Shown one piece after another: positions 1-9,600 of a stretch of 64,000 nt of DNA (within the stretch, counting starts at the first letter, position 1; each line of letters opens with the position of its first letter). Source of the DNA: DSWT01 sp035420085. Lineage in GTDB: Bacteria > Chloroflexota > Anaerolineae > B4-G1 > SLSP01. The DNA lies in the NCBI GenBank assembly GCA_035420085.1, contig DAOLUH010000006.1:1-64000 (forward strand). Reading direction: 5' to 3'. The translations under genes were made by a program, and so were the position numbers. The notes beneath the pieces are model-generated. The model was not told the origin of the DNA, searched no databases, and saw only the letters and a list, made by a program, of their open reading frames with translations.

Positions 1-389
1 CGGATGGCTACCAGCCGCCGGAAGACCCGCTCGCAGGTGTGGCGCGGCAGGTGGATGTGACCCGGCAGCTCAAGCAGCATTGCCCAGAGCTGGCGGTGGT
101 GGGGTCGGGGTACTCGTATTTGCAGGAATGGTTGCCCAACGTGGGGCAACACGTCATCCGCATGGGACAGGCCGACTTTGTGGGCTTGGGGCGGATGGTG
201 CTCTCGTACCCGGAGCTGCCCGCTGACGTGTTGGCCGGGCGTCCATTGCAGCGCGCGCGCATCTGCCGCACCTTCAGCGATTGCACGACCGCGCCGCGCA
301 AGGGCCTCGTCTCCGGCTGTTATCCACTGGACGACTATTACAAAAAGCGCCCTGAGGCTGAAACGCTCAAGGTGCTGAAGAAGAACTGA
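1..389 (+). CDS. NADH:flavin oxidoreductase (old yellow enzyme family), C-terminal part
   Basis: The reading frame is open from base 3, so the gene begins outside the window; about 128 C-terminal residues are visible. The segments VGSGYSYLQEWLPNV, GQADFVGLGRMVLSYPELP and the ending with CYPLDDYYKKRPE match the C-terminal beta-barrel end of old-yellow-enzyme/2,4-dienoyl-CoA-reductase-like flavoproteins, where the G(R/M) stretch near the end helps hold the FMN phosphate. Such proteins reduce enone or enal substrates with NAD(P)H. The cysteines near residues 90-110 of the visible part are common in this subgroup, but the substrate cannot be told from the fragment. It converges on the MATE gene, with a large inverted repeat between them. 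Confidence 0.75.
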   Translation, partial: DGYQPPEDPLAGVARQVDVTRQLKQHCPELAVVGSGYSYLQEWLPNVGQHVIRMGQADFVGLGRMVLSYPELPADVLAGRPLQRARICRTFSDCTTAPRKGLVSGCYPLDDYYKKRPEAETLKVLKKN

Positions 390-395
390 TTGAAT

Positions 396-455
396 CTCAA
401 CAGATTGAACGGATGACAACGGAAAAATCCGTTTAATTCCGTTCAATCCGTTGAG
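396..455. terminator. Bidirectional hairpin between convergent genes, built of about 9-bp units
   Basis: Arms 396-413 and 438-455 are complementary with one mismatch, and a second perfect hairpin lies inside (418-423 against 428-433, loop AAAA). The sequence also reads as roughly 9-bp units in register from 399 to 452, such as AATTCCGTT and CAATCCGTT. It fills the space between two convergent stop codons, so a two-way terminator is the natural role. Confidence 0.6.
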
Positions 456-460
456 TGTTT

Positions 461-1798
461 CTATACTTGTTTCAGCTTCCATACCCCTTGCCGTTGCCGA
501 TACATCAGCAGGCCGAGTTGCGCCAACCAGCCGATGACCAACGCGACCCAGATGCTCGTCACGCCCAGGCGCAGCACTTGCGAGAAGAGGAACACGAGCG
601 GAATCTGAATCACCCACAGGGCGACGATGTTGATGAGCATCGGCGCGACCGTGTCGCCCGCGCCGATCTGCGCGCCGTTGAGCACCAGGGTAAGCGTGTT
701 TGCCAGATATCCCAGCGATAGCACCCGCAGCATTTGCACGCCAATGGCTGTCGCTTCGGCGTCATCGCTGAACAGGGCGAAAACGTGCGGCGCAAAGATC
801 ACCAATGCGCCCAGAACGATCCCGGTGACGATGAGCGTGATCCACATCACCAGATTGACGCCGCGCTCGGCCCGCTCTGGCTGCCGTGCGCCGAGGTTTT
901 GCCCCACGATTGCCGGTGAGACGCGCGAGAGCGCCATCCCTGGCACCTGGGCGAAACCGAAGACGCGCTGCACCACCGTCCACGCCGCCAGCGCCGCCGC
1001 GCCATACACCGCGATGAAGCGCGTCAACAGCGTCATCGCCAGGTTGGGCGTGCCCCGCTGGATGATCGTCGGCGCGGCGATGCGCAGCACGCGCTGCATC
1101 ATCGGGAAATCCAGCCGCAGGTCGTGCAGATCAATGCGCACGGGCGCGCGCCCCACGACGAGTTGCCGCAATCCCCAGACCATCGCCACGGCGTGCGCGC
1201 CGGTCAACGCCAGCACCGCCCCTTCCAGCCCCAGCCACGTCACCAGCAGCGGCTCGGCGATGAGCATTACCCCCGTCACCCAGGCGGTCATCTCCAGCCA
1301 CACCTGCGGCGCACCGATGCCGCTCAACATGCCGCCGACGCTGGGCACCATCTCCATCGCAATCAACCCACCGAAGAGGATGCGCGCGTAGCGCACGGCC
1401 AGCGGGAGCGTTTCGGCGTCAGCCCCGCCCAGGCGCATCAGCGGTTCGGCGAAGATCACGCCGATGACGCCGAGTGTGCTGGAGGAGACCAGCATCAGGA
1501 TGACGGATTGCAGCGTCGCCAGGTTCGCGTTCTGCTGATCCTTCGCGCCGACGTAGCGGGCGACCACCGCGCCGCTCGCGCCGCTCAGACCCATCAACAC
1601 GCTGATCATCGTGATGCGCACCGATATCGCCAGCCCGGCGGCGGCCTGCGCGCCCGCGCCGATCCGGCCGAGCCACACCGCATCGTACAGTGTCGGCGCC
1701 ATAAACAGCAGTTGGCTCGCCAGATTGGGCCAGGTGAGTCGCGCAATGCTGCCGCCCAGGTCGCCGTGCGTGAGGTCGTGGAGTCCCGCCCGCCTCAA
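461..1798 (-). CDS. MATE family efflux transporter
   Basis: Protein of about 445 residues with around twelve hydrophobic segments in the two-lobed MATE arrangement. The N-terminal stretch GDLGGSIARLTWPNLASQ and the later APTIIQRGTPNLAMT repeat give the internal pseudo-symmetry of the family, and AIVGQNLGARQPERAERG is the typical loop after TM8. MATE proteins export cationic or other small molecules in exchange for Na+ or H+ across the inner membrane. The start is uncertain: an ATG at 1855 would overlap the upstream gene by 61 bases, whereas the TTG at 1798 overlaps its TGA by four bases and begins just before family homology, so I chose it. It is translationally coupled to the upstream fusion gene. 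Confidence 0.85.
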   Translation of the reverse strand: MRRAGLHDLTHGDLGGSIARLTWPNLASQLLFMAPTLYDAVWLGRIGAGAQAAAGLAISVRITMISVLMGLSGASGAVVARYVGAKDQQNANLATLQSVILMLVSSSTLGVIGVIFAEPLMRLGGADAETLPLAVRYARILFGGLIAMEMVPSVGGMLSGIGAPQVWLEMTAWVTGVMLIAEPLLVTWLGLEGAVLALTGAHAVAMVWGLRQLVVGRAPVRIDLHDLRLDFPMMQRVLRIAAPTIIQRGTPNLAMTLLTRFIAVYGAAALAAWTVVQRVFGFAQVPGMALSRVSPAIVGQNLGARQPERAERGVNLVMWITLIVTGIVLGALVIFAPHVFALFSDDAEATAIGVQMLRVLSLGYLANTLTLVLNGAQIGAGDTVAPMLINIVALWVIQIPLVFLFSQVLRLGVTSIWVALVIGWLAQLGLLMYRQRQGVWKLKQV

Positions 1799-3588
1799 CT
1801 GCGCCACAACCTCGGCAACAGTTCGTAATAGAGCGCCATCCGCCAGACGACCCACGTGTGCGCTGCGCCTTCGAGCTTCCAGTAGGTGTGCGCGATGCCT
1901 TTCCTGATGAGCAGTCTGTGTAGTTCTTCGGTTCCTTCCGCCGCGAGCGTGTCCAGCGTGCCGCAGCCCAGGAAGAAAAGCTTGATTTTGGCGTTCGTCC
2001 CAATGGGATCAGCCAGCAGATCGGCGTGCCGTTCGGCAAAGTTGCGCGCGCCCGCGCTCAAGATACCGATGTGGCTGAACAAGTCGAGGTGTCCCAAGCC
2101 GATGTGGTCGGTCTGCGCACCGCCCATCGAAAGCCCGGCAATCGCGCGATGCTCCCGGTCGGCCCGCACGCGATAGGTCGATTCGACCAGCGGCAGCACG
2201 TCGGTGAGCAGGTCTTGCTCGAAGAACGGCGTGTTCTTCTGCCAGCGTTCGGCCCACGGGACGGAACGCGGCAGCGCGTGGCCGAACGGCATGGCGATGA
2301 TCATCGGCTCGGCTTTGCCCTCGGCGAGCAGGTTGTCCATCATCAAGTGCGCCTGGCCCATCATCGCCCAACTCCCGGCGACGTCGCCTGCGCCGTGCAA
2401 CAGGTAGAGCACGGGATAGGTCGCGTTGGAGTTTTTCTCGTAATCCGGCGGGGTGTAAACGTAGACATCGCGCACGTTGCCGAGCGTCTGCGAGGTGTAA
2501 TAGTGGCGGTGCAGCGTCCCGTGCGGCACGTCCCGCGCGTCGAAGTAATTGTCACCCGTCTCGTGCGGGATGATGAGCAGGCTGCGCGGGGCCATAAAGC
2601 CGGTTTGCGCGTCGGGGTTGTTGGGATCGGTGAAGTTGACGCCGTCGATGAGGAAGCTGTAGTCGTAGATGTCGGGCGGCAGCGGCGGCAGGGTGAGCGA
2701 CCACACGCCGTCCGCATCCTTCTCGTGGAAGGCGATGTTGTTATCAGCGCTGCCCAGGGCATTGAGAATCGTCGTCGCGTTGAGCAGCACCCGCTGCGCG
2801 TGCGGTGCTTTGACGCGCAAGGTCGCGCTGCGGTCGGCGTGGATTTCCGGCGAGATGATGCCGTCGCTTTCACCCCAACGGAAATACAGCTTGTCGGGCA
2901 GATACATGATGCCCGCGCTGCCGTATTCTGCCAGCAGGCACTCGCCGAAGCGGGTCGTCTCCGGCTTGCCGACCAGGTCGCCGTCGAGGATTTGCGCCGC
3001 GCATGTGATGAGGTCGTCCAGCCGCGTTCCGACGGGATGCGGCTCCCCGTGGGATGGCGCGAACGTGTCGAAGTCGGCGGCGAATGTCCGCAGGCGCAAC
3101 ATCCCGGTGAAGAACGCCTGCACGGTGGTTGACGTGGGCAGGTGCAGCCACACCGCGCCCGGTCGCGGCGAATCGCCGGAGAAAAGGATGCGGTCAGCTT
3201 TGTCCAGCAGGCAGATCGAGCCGGGCGTATGGCCCGGTGTGGTGATCACGCGCAGCGTCCGCCCGCCGAGGTCGAAGGTGTAGCCGTCGTAAATGGGGAT
3301 GAGCTTGGCGGACGATTCTTGCACCAGCGGCGCATCCTCCGTGTGGATGTAGACCTCGGCAAAGTGCTTGTTGCCGCCCGTGTGATCCATGTGATAGTGG
3401 GTGTTCACCACGGCGACGGGAAGATCGGTGAGCGTGGCGATGTGTGCGGGCAAGTCGCCCTCGCCGAAGCCGGTGTCGATGAGCAGCGCGCGCTCTGTTC
3501 CGGCGACGAGGTACATCACCCCGCCGCGTTCGTCCTTGATGTGCCAGACGCCGTCTGTGACGGTTTGGGTAGAAAACGATGCGGTCAT
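1795..3588 (-). CDS. Metallo-beta-lactamase-fold hydrolase fused to an esterase domain
   Basis: 597 residues in three parts. Residues about 1-215 are a metallo-beta-lactamase fold with the zinc motif NTHYHMDHTGG, the later TPGHTPGSICL and FAPSHGEPHP. Residues about 245-335 look like an E-set/CBM48-type beta-sandwich (SDGIISPEIHADRSATLRV, VWSLTLPPLPPDIYDYSF). Residues about 350-597 are an esterase-D/ferulic-esterase type alpha/beta hydrolase with YPVLYLLHGAG, nucleophile in GLSMGG and a C-terminal HTW histidine. The E-set plus esterase half resembles the Xyn10B/XynZ-type feruloyl esterases; joining it to a beta-lactamase-fold hydrolase is unusual. ATG 3588 follows a clear AAAGGAGG. No signal peptide is seen, so it is probably cytoplasmic. 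Substrate unknown. Confidence 0.8.
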   Translation of the reverse strand: MTASFSTQTVTDGVWHIKDERGGVMYLVAGTERALLIDTGFGEGDLPAHIATLTDLPVAVVNTHYHMDHTGGNKHFAEVYIHTEDAPLVQESSAKLIPIYDGYTFDLGGRTLRVITTPGHTPGSICLLDKADRILFSGDSPRPGAVWLHLPTSTTVQAFFTGMLRLRTFAADFDTFAPSHGEPHPVGTRLDDLITCAAQILDGDLVGKPETTRFGECLLAEYGSAGIMYLPDKLYFRWGESDGIISPEIHADRSATLRVKAPHAQRVLLNATTILNALGSADNNIAFHEKDADGVWSLTLPPLPPDIYDYSFLIDGVNFTDPNNPDAQTGFMAPRSLLIIPHETGDNYFDARDVPHGTLHRHYYTSQTLGNVRDVYVYTPPDYEKNSNATYPVLYLLHGAGDVAGSWAMMGQAHLMMDNLLAEGKAEPMIIAMPFGHALPRSVPWAERWQKNTPFFEQDLLTDVLPLVESTYRVRADREHRAIAGLSMGGAQTDHIGLGHLDLFSHIGILSAGARNFAERHADLLADPIGTNAKIKLFFLGCGTLDTLAAEGTEELHRLLIRKGIAHTYWKLEGAAHTWVVWRMALYYELLPRLWRS

Positions 3589-3627
3589 ACTGCCTCCTTT
3601 GATTGTCGAGAATATCAAGTGGGATTG

Positions 3628-3656
3628 ATGATACAACGCATTGAAGGGATCGTCAA
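3628..3656 (-). promoter_or_regulatory. Sigma-70-type promoter for the hydrolase/esterase fusion
   Basis: On the minus strand TTGACG (3656-3651) and TATCAT (3633-3628) are separated by 17 bases, about 40 bases upstream of the start codon at 3588. It diverges from the secD promoter, whose -35 lies only eight bases away. Confidence 0.65.
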
Positions 3657-3663
3657 TCACACA

Positions 3664-3691
3664 TTGACAAATCCTCCTGGCGGACTATAAT
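3664..3691 (+). promoter_or_regulatory. Consensus sigma-70 promoter for secDF
   Basis: A perfect TTGACA (3664-3669) and perfect TATAAT (3686-3691) are spaced by 16 bases. Transcription would begin near 3698, leaving a leader of about 54 bases that holds a terminator-like hairpin before secD. Confidence 0.75.
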
Positions 3692-3711
3692 GCTTCTCGT
3701 TTGTGACACTG

Positions 3712-3739
3712 GAAGGCCGCCTGAGGGCCTTCATTTTTT
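3712..3739 (+). terminator. Terminator-like hairpin in the secD leader (possible attenuator)
   Basis: GAAGGCC (3712-3718) pairs with GGCCTTC (3726-3732), followed by ATTTTTT. It lies between the consensus promoter and the RBS CAGGAG (3741-3746). Loop bases CCTG (3720-3723) are complementary to CAGG of the RBS. No gene precedes it on this strand, so it either attenuates secDF or ends a transcript of about 42 bases. Confidence 0.6.
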
Positions 3740-3751
3740 GCAGGAGCGATT

Positions 3752-5152
3752 ATGGAGAGGCGAACAATCATCAGTTTTGTGCTCATTCTTCTGTTGACGG
3801 CCATGGCGATTTACGGCGTCGTCTCGCAGCAACACCCCGCCTGGCTGACGAATCTGCTCTTCTGGCAGCCAGAGGCATCGCGGAACCTCGATTTCCAACT
3901 GGGACTGGACTTGCAGGGCGGCTTGCAGGTGTTGATGGTCGCTGATTTGCCGGCGGGACAGGCGTTGGATTCGCAAGCGATGGAGACTGCGCGCCGCATC
4001 GTCGAAAAGCGCGTAAACGCGCTGGGATTGACCGAGCCGGTGGTGCAGATCCAGGGAACGGAGCGGATCGTCGTAGAAATCCCTGGCATCGAGAATCCGG
4101 CCCAGGCTGTGGATACCATCCGCGAAACCGCGCTGCTTGAATTTGTCGAGCCGCCCTCGAACGTGTCGCTTGAGATGATTTACATGCTTCAGACGACACA
4201 GACGCCCATCAGCACGACGTATGGTTTGACGGCAGAGCAACTACAGGCGCAGAGCGCGCTGACCGAGACAATGCTGTTCAAAACTGTGATGACCGGCGCC
4301 GATCTAGCGAATGCGTTTGTCACGCGCGAGAGTCAAACTTCGCAACCCGTCGTGGCTATCGAATTCCAGTCAGGGGCCGCCGATCTGTTTTCGGAGTACA
4401 CATCATCTCACCTGGGAAAAAACCTGTGCATTGTGCTGGATAAACTAATCATCTCCTGCCCCCGGATTGATTCCGCCATTCCCAACGGCAAAGCCACCAT
4501 TCAGGGAAGCTTCACCTACGAAACCGCCAATCAGTTAGCCGTGCAATTACAGTACGGCGCGCTGCCCATCCCGCTGAAAATCGAGAGCTACAAAGCGATT
4601 GGCCCAAGCCTGGGCGCGATTTCGGTGGAGAAGAGCGTTCGCGCCGGCATCGTGGGGTTAGCGGTGGTCTTCCTGTTCATGCTGATCTACTATCGCCTTA
4701 ACGGCCTGGCAGCGGATCTCGCGCTAGGGCTGTACGTTGTCTTGAACCTGTTGCTGTACAAACTCGTCCCGGTGACGTTGACGCTGCCGGGTATTGCCGG
4801 TTTCCTGTTGTCGGTGGGTATGGCGGTGGATGCGAACATTCTCGTCTTCGAGCGTATGAAGGAAGAACTGCGGCACGGGCGCTCATTGCTGCGCGCAGCG
4901 GAAGCCGGTTTCTCCCGCGCGTGGACGTCGGTGCGCGACTCCAACATAGCGACGCTGCTTACGTGCGCCATTCTGTTTATTTTTGGCGACGCTTTTGCCG
5001 CCAGTCTGGTGAAAGGTTTTGCTATCACCCTGGCTGTAGGGACGATTATCAACCTGTTTACGGCGCTCGTCGTGACGCGCACGCTGATTCGCGTCGCTTT
5101 CGGTTCCTTCGGGAACTGGGTTCAGAAACATAGCTGGGTGTTGGGGCTGTAG
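3752..5152 (+). CDS. secD: Protein translocase subunit SecD
   Basis: 466 residues. An N-terminal membrane anchor (about 5-22) is followed by the SecD signature LGLDLQGG (51-57), the P1 periplasmic region (RIVEKRVNALGLTEPVVQ) and, from about residue 285, five further membrane segments with the family motif VGMAVDANILVFERMKEEL. SecD with SecF and YajC pulls preproteins across the membrane using proton motive force after SecA-driven insertion. Length is close to the compact SecD of Gram-positive and Chloroflexota bacteria. Preceded by CAGGAG; secF starts nine bases after the stop, so the two are co-transcribed. Expression is probably set by the consensus promoter and leader hairpin upstream. Confidence 0.96.
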   Translation: MERRTIISFVLILLLTAMAIYGVVSQQHPAWLTNLLFWQPEASRNLDFQLGLDLQGGLQVLMVADLPAGQALDSQAMETARRIVEKRVNALGLTEPVVQIQGTERIVVEIPGIENPAQAVDTIRETALLEFVEPPSNVSLEMIYMLQTTQTPISTTYGLTAEQLQAQSALTETMLFKTVMTGADLANAFVTRESQTSQPVVAIEFQSGAADLFSEYTSSHLGKNLCIVLDKLIISCPRIDSAIPNGKATIQGSFTYETANQLAVQLQYGALPIPLKIESYKAIGPSLGAISVEKSVRAGIVGLAVVFLFMLIYYRLNGLAADLALGLYVVLNLLLYKLVPVTLTLPGIAGFLLSVGMAVDANILVFERMKEELRHGRSLLRAAEAGFSRAWTSVRDSNIATLLTCAILFIFGDAFAASLVKGFAITLAVGTIINLFTALVVTRTLIRVAFGSFGNWVQKHSWVLGL

Positions 5153-5161
5153 GAGGGCGCT

Positions 5162-6100
5162 ATGCTTAACTTCGTACAACGTCGTCGTTTATTCTTCACG
5201 ATTGCCGGCATCCTGATCGCGCTTAGCTTCGTGGCCCTGGTGGTTTCGGCTATTCTGTTCGAGGGGCAGGCATTACGCATCAGCATTGACTTCAAGGGCG
5301 GTACGCTCTTTATCCTGCACTTCACTGAGCCGGTGGAAGAGTCGGCCATCCGTGAGGTCTTTGTTGAGAATGGGCATATCAGTCCTATCGTCCAGCGGCT
5401 TGGTGCGGCGGACGACAACTCGTGGCAGGTGCGCACGCGCTTTGCTGATACTGAGGAAGTCCAACGCATTCTGGATGGCCTCGATGCGCAGGTGGGGGCG
5501 GTGGATCGCGCGCTCTCGAACTGGAACACCGTTGAGCCGACTGTGGGCGCCGAAGTGGCGCAGCAGGCTGCCTTAGCCGTATTTGTCGCGGCGTTGGCGG
5601 TTCTGACTTTCATCTGGTACTCATTCCGCAAAGTTCCACACCCCTTCCGCTACGGCGTTGTTTCCATCGTGGCGATGTTGGTGAACGTGACGATCACCTT
5701 GGGCTTCTTCGCGTTGATGGGGATTCTGCAAGGGTGGGAGGCCGATGCGCTCTTCCTGACGGCGGTGTTGACCGTGATCGGCTTCTCCGTGCAGGACGTG
5801 ATCGTGGTGTTCGACCGCATCCGCGAAAATATCCCCCGTCACCGTGGCGAGTCGTTTGAGATGATTGTGAACCGCAGTGTGCTGGAAACCGTCCACCGCT
5901 CGCTGGCGACGCAGCTCAACGCGATGTTCGTGATGATTGCGATTTTGCTCTTCGGCGGGACGACCATCAAGCCCTTCATCGCGGTGATGCTGGTGGGTAT
6001 GCTCAGCGAGACGTTCACCTCGCTCTGTGTCGCCGTGCCGCTGCTCGTGGTGTGGGAGGAGCGTGACCATCGCCACTCCCTGGCTCGCGCTGCGGCGTAA
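5162..6100 (+). CDS. secF: Protein translocase subunit SecF
   Basis: 312 residues with the SecF pattern: TM1 (about 12-32), the SIDFKGGT motif (41-48), a periplasmic region, then five membrane segments carrying VIGFSVQDVIVVFDRIRENI, the counterpart of the usual GYSINDTIVVFDRIREN. It pairs with SecD to form the RND-like secretion motor. RBS AGGAGG lies just after the secD stop. A strong terminator follows 20 bases after the stop, so secDF forms a closed two-gene operon. Confidence 0.96.
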   Translation: MLNFVQRRRLFFTIAGILIALSFVALVVSAILFEGQALRISIDFKGGTLFILHFTEPVEESAIREVFVENGHISPIVQRLGAADDNSWQVRTRFADTEEVQRILDGLDAQVGAVDRALSNWNTVEPTVGAEVAQQAALAVFVAALAVLTFIWYSFRKVPHPFRYGVVSIVAMLVNVTITLGFFALMGILQGWEADALFLTAVLTVIGFSVQDVIVVFDRIRENIPRHRGESFEMIVNRSVLETVHRSLATQLNAMFVMIAILLFGGTTIKPFIAVMLVGMLSETFTSLCVAVPLLVVWEERDHRHSLARAAA

Positions 6101-6121
6101 GCTGCGTGTTGTGTAGAATTC

Positions 6122-6151
6122 AAGACGGCCTGCGGGCCGTCTTTGTTTTTA
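6122..6151 (+). terminator. Rho-independent terminator of secDF
   Basis: AAGACGGCC (6122-6130) pairs perfectly with GGCCGTCTT (6135-6143) across TGCG, then TGTTTTT. Confidence 0.85.
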
Positions 6152-6227
6152 TCCGGCTTGCTCTTCCTACTGCCGACAGTACAATGAGTCTGTTCAATCC
6201 GTTGCCATACTTTTGAGGGGGTACGTT

Positions 6228-6599
6228 ATGACAGAGGAACCAAAAAAGACACAGTCCCAAACAGAGGCACCCCTGCGGGTGACGCAGGGGTGGGGACAGC
6301 AGCTCGTCGGCGCTTTAATTGGCATGTTGGTCATGGGTGTGGCAATGCAAATTGGCCCATCGTTCGGGTGGACGCCGGGCGACCGGACATTCCTCTTCTT
6401 GATCGGAGGAACCGTGGGGGCCATCCTGTTCAATCTCGACCGCTTCGCGCAAGCTGGCTCGCGCCTTACCCGGCGTACCGAAGGCCGGGGGGTCCGTTTG
6501 ACGAATATCCTCGTCGCTCTGGCGGGAATGGCGCTGGCAACAGGTCTTGTCATTGGCTTGGCTGCTTTTGTGGGTTGGCTTATCAGCTTATTCTCGTAG
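6228..6599 (+). CDS. Small membrane protein of unknown function
   Basis: 123 residues; I do not recognise the family. A polar N-terminus of about 25 residues (lysine- and glutamine-rich) is followed by three or four hydrophobic stretches, roughly residues 27-46, 53-70 and 85-120. ATG 6228 has GAGGGGG at good spacing; a TTG fifteen bases upstream would add only MRGYV and lacks an RBS. It ends 18 bases before the VWA protein and is probably co-transcribed with it, so it may be an accessory membrane partner; this is guilt by association only. Confidence 0.7.
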   Translation: MTEEPKKTQSQTEAPLRVTQGWGQQLVGALIGMLVMGVAMQIGPSFGWTPGDRTFLFLIGGTVGAILFNLDRFAQAGSRLTRRTEGRGVRLTNILVALAGMALATGLVIGLAAFVGWLISLFS

Positions 6600-6617
6600 C
6601 TCGCGTGGGGGGCGGGG

Positions 6618-9600
6618 ATGCGTTTCCTGAACCCGGCCGGATTCCTGGGTTTGCTGCTGGCTGCGCCGATTGTGCTGCTGTATATGCTGCGGCTGCACCG
6701 TCAGACTGCGCCTGTCCCAAGCCTACTGTTGTGGGAAGCCGTCCTGGCTGACCGTCATGCCAATCGCCCCTGGCAAAAACTCCGCCGTAACTGGCTGCTT
6801 ATTCTGCAATTGTTGATCCTGCTTACGCTGGTTCTGGGCATAGCGCGTCCTGCGCTGCCCGCGCCGATGGCGTTTCACGGTCAAACCCTCGTTCTTTTGG
6901 ATGCCTCTGCCAGTATGCAAGCTCGCCTCGCCGACGGCAACGCGACCCGCTTCGAAGCTGCGCAGCGTGAACTGCGCCGTCTCGCCGCTGCGCTCGATCC
7001 CGGCGATCGTGTGTCCCTGATTGCAGTAGGACCAACGCCTGACCTGCTGCTGCAGAGCGGCGATGCAGCAGCTTTCCGGCGCGCGCTCGAAGCCGCCGTT
7101 CCTGTGGATGGTCCCGCAGATTGGCGTGCGGCGGCGGCTCTGGCGTCGGGATTGGCGACGGGCGAGCATGTCAACACGGTGCTCGTCACCGATGCCGCCA
7201 TTGATGAGACGCTGCCGGCGTTGCCCGGCGCGGTTCACCTGATCACTGTGCCGGAGAGTGCGGCGAACGCTGGCATTGTCGCTTTTGCACTGCGACGTGC
7301 CGGCGAGGGGTGGGCAGCCTTCGTGCGTCTGTACAACGACGGTCCCGCGACTTCACGGGCGCTGGCGCTGACCATAGATGGCGTGCTCCTGGAGCGTCGT
7401 CTCGTAGACCTGCCCGCGCAGGGCGCTGCGTCGGTCACGTTTACCGGCGTTCCGGCTGTGACGTGGGCCGAAGTCCGTCTTGAGGGAACGGATGCTTTAG
7501 CCGTTGATGATCGCGCCTGGATCGCGCCTTCCATCACCGGTGAGGCGCGCGTCCTGCTGGTAACGGCCGGCAACCGGTTTCTTGCGCAAGCCCTGCGTGT
7601 CTTGCCTGATTTGGCGCTGTCACAATCGGCGGATATGAATCTCGCAGCCCATGCCTCGGACGAGTATGCCGTGATCGTCGTTGACGGCCCGGTGACGGCG
7701 ACGTTGCCGACCGCCAACCTGTGGCTCATCGCGCCGGGCGCGGGATCGCCCTGCGGTGAACCGGGCGCTATCGTGACGCCGACGCTCGGCGTGCGCGGGC
7801 AGTGGTCGCACCCGTTGCTGCACTACGTCGAATGGACCGATGTCCATGTCGCGCGCGCCCGCTATTATGCCGTTCCTGCCGACGCGGACGTGCTCCTGGA
7901 AACGTCCGCCGGGCCATTGGTGTGGATTATCGAACGTCCTAGTCAGCGCATTGCCTGCACCGCGTTTGATGTACACGATTCGGACCTGCCGCTGCGTCTG
8001 GCGTTCCCGATCCTCACGGCCAACGTGGTGGGGTGGCTGATGCCGCAACTTTCGACCGAACCTGTGTTGCCGCTGTCCTCCGGCCTGGCGTGGGAACCGG
8101 CGTTGCCCGCCGCGGCGTCATCCGCGACGTTGCTCACACCTGATGGAAGGCGCGTCCCTCTGACGCTTGATGCGCCGCGCACGGCGGAATCGGCTGCCGG
8201 ACTCTATCGTATCGAGGCGCAGACGCCGGCTGGCGCGAGCACACGCCACGTGGCGCTGTCGCTGCTCAACGAGGGCGAGAGCAATCTGCGTCCTCGTCAA
8301 GTCAAGATCGGGGAGCGCGTGCTGCCGCAAGCGAAGGCCGCTCCTGGCTGGCGCGACCTGAGCCGCTGGTTTGTCGCCGCAGCAGTGGCGCTGGTGATGA
8401 TTGAGGCGGTTTTGTGGTGGGGAATGTCGGTGCGGCGGTGGTTCCGGTCAGCCAGAGGCCGCCCCTGGAATCAATCTGGCTTCCGGCTCTCAACGTCCCT
8501 GTTTTTGCGGATCATGGTATTGAGTCTCCTGTTATGCGCGTTTTTTAACGCTTATTGGTCGCGCCGCACCAGGGATTTGGCCGTCGTCTTTCTACTTGAT
8601 CGTTCGGCCAGCACAAAAAGCGCCTGGGATGCGCAATTGGACTTCGTCGAAACGGCGCTGGCGCGCAAAGCACCGCGCGATCGCGCGGCGCTGGTTGTGT
8701 TTGCCGGTGATGCGTGGGTTGATCGCGCCCTATCTCCGCTGGCCGCCCTTCCCGGTATTGCAACATTGCCCCGTATTGACGCAACCGACATCGAATCTGC
8801 TGTCCGCTTGGGGCTGGCGTTGATCCCCGCTGGCGCGCCCGGACGTCTTGTGCTTCTCACTGATGGTTTGGAGACTGCGGGCCGCGCGGCGTGGGCGCTG
8901 CGTGAAGCCAGCGCGCGCGGTGTGGACGTGCAGCTTGTGCAGGTCGGTACAGGGGCGCCGGAGGCCGAAGTCTGGGTGGCGGATTTGCGCCTGCCTGCTC
9001 GCGTCTATCCCGGCGACCGCGTGCCGGTGACCGTCGAAATCGGCAACACGGCGCAGCAGAACGTCCGCATGACATGGACGGCCGGCGGGCAAACCGGGCA
9101 GGCTGGCGTGCGGGCGTCTGGAACTGCTGACACACTGGCGTTCTCCTTTGTGGCGGATGAACCAGGCTTTGTCGCGCTGCGCGTGTGTCTCGAACCGGAG
9201 TACGACACCTTCGCCCAGAACAACTGTGCCGATGGCTGGGTTTTGGTTCAGGGCGCGCCGCGTGTTCTGGTCGTCGGTCCGCCGGAAGAGCGCGCGGCTC
9301 TCGTGCAGGCGCTTGAGCGGGCTGGTTTGCCGGTTGAAGTCACCGCCGCCGACGCTCTGCCGTTGACCTCGCAGAACCTTGTCGGCTACGCCGGCATTGT
9401 GATTGTCAATACACCGGCGCGGGCTTTTGCGCCGCAGACGCTGACAGCCTTGCGCGCTTTCGTGCGTGATCTGGGGGGCGGGTTGGTCGCCATTGGCGGG
9501 CCGCAGAGCTACGGCGTCGGCGGATGGTTGGGGACGCCGTTGGAGGAGGCGCTGCCCGTGCAGATGCAGGTGCAGGATCCGCGGCGCTTCCCGCCCCTGG

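Noticed and set aside
627..1391. Long plus-strand frame opposite the MATE gene
   Set aside because: Low-complexity shadow frame of a clear membrane protein on the other strand.
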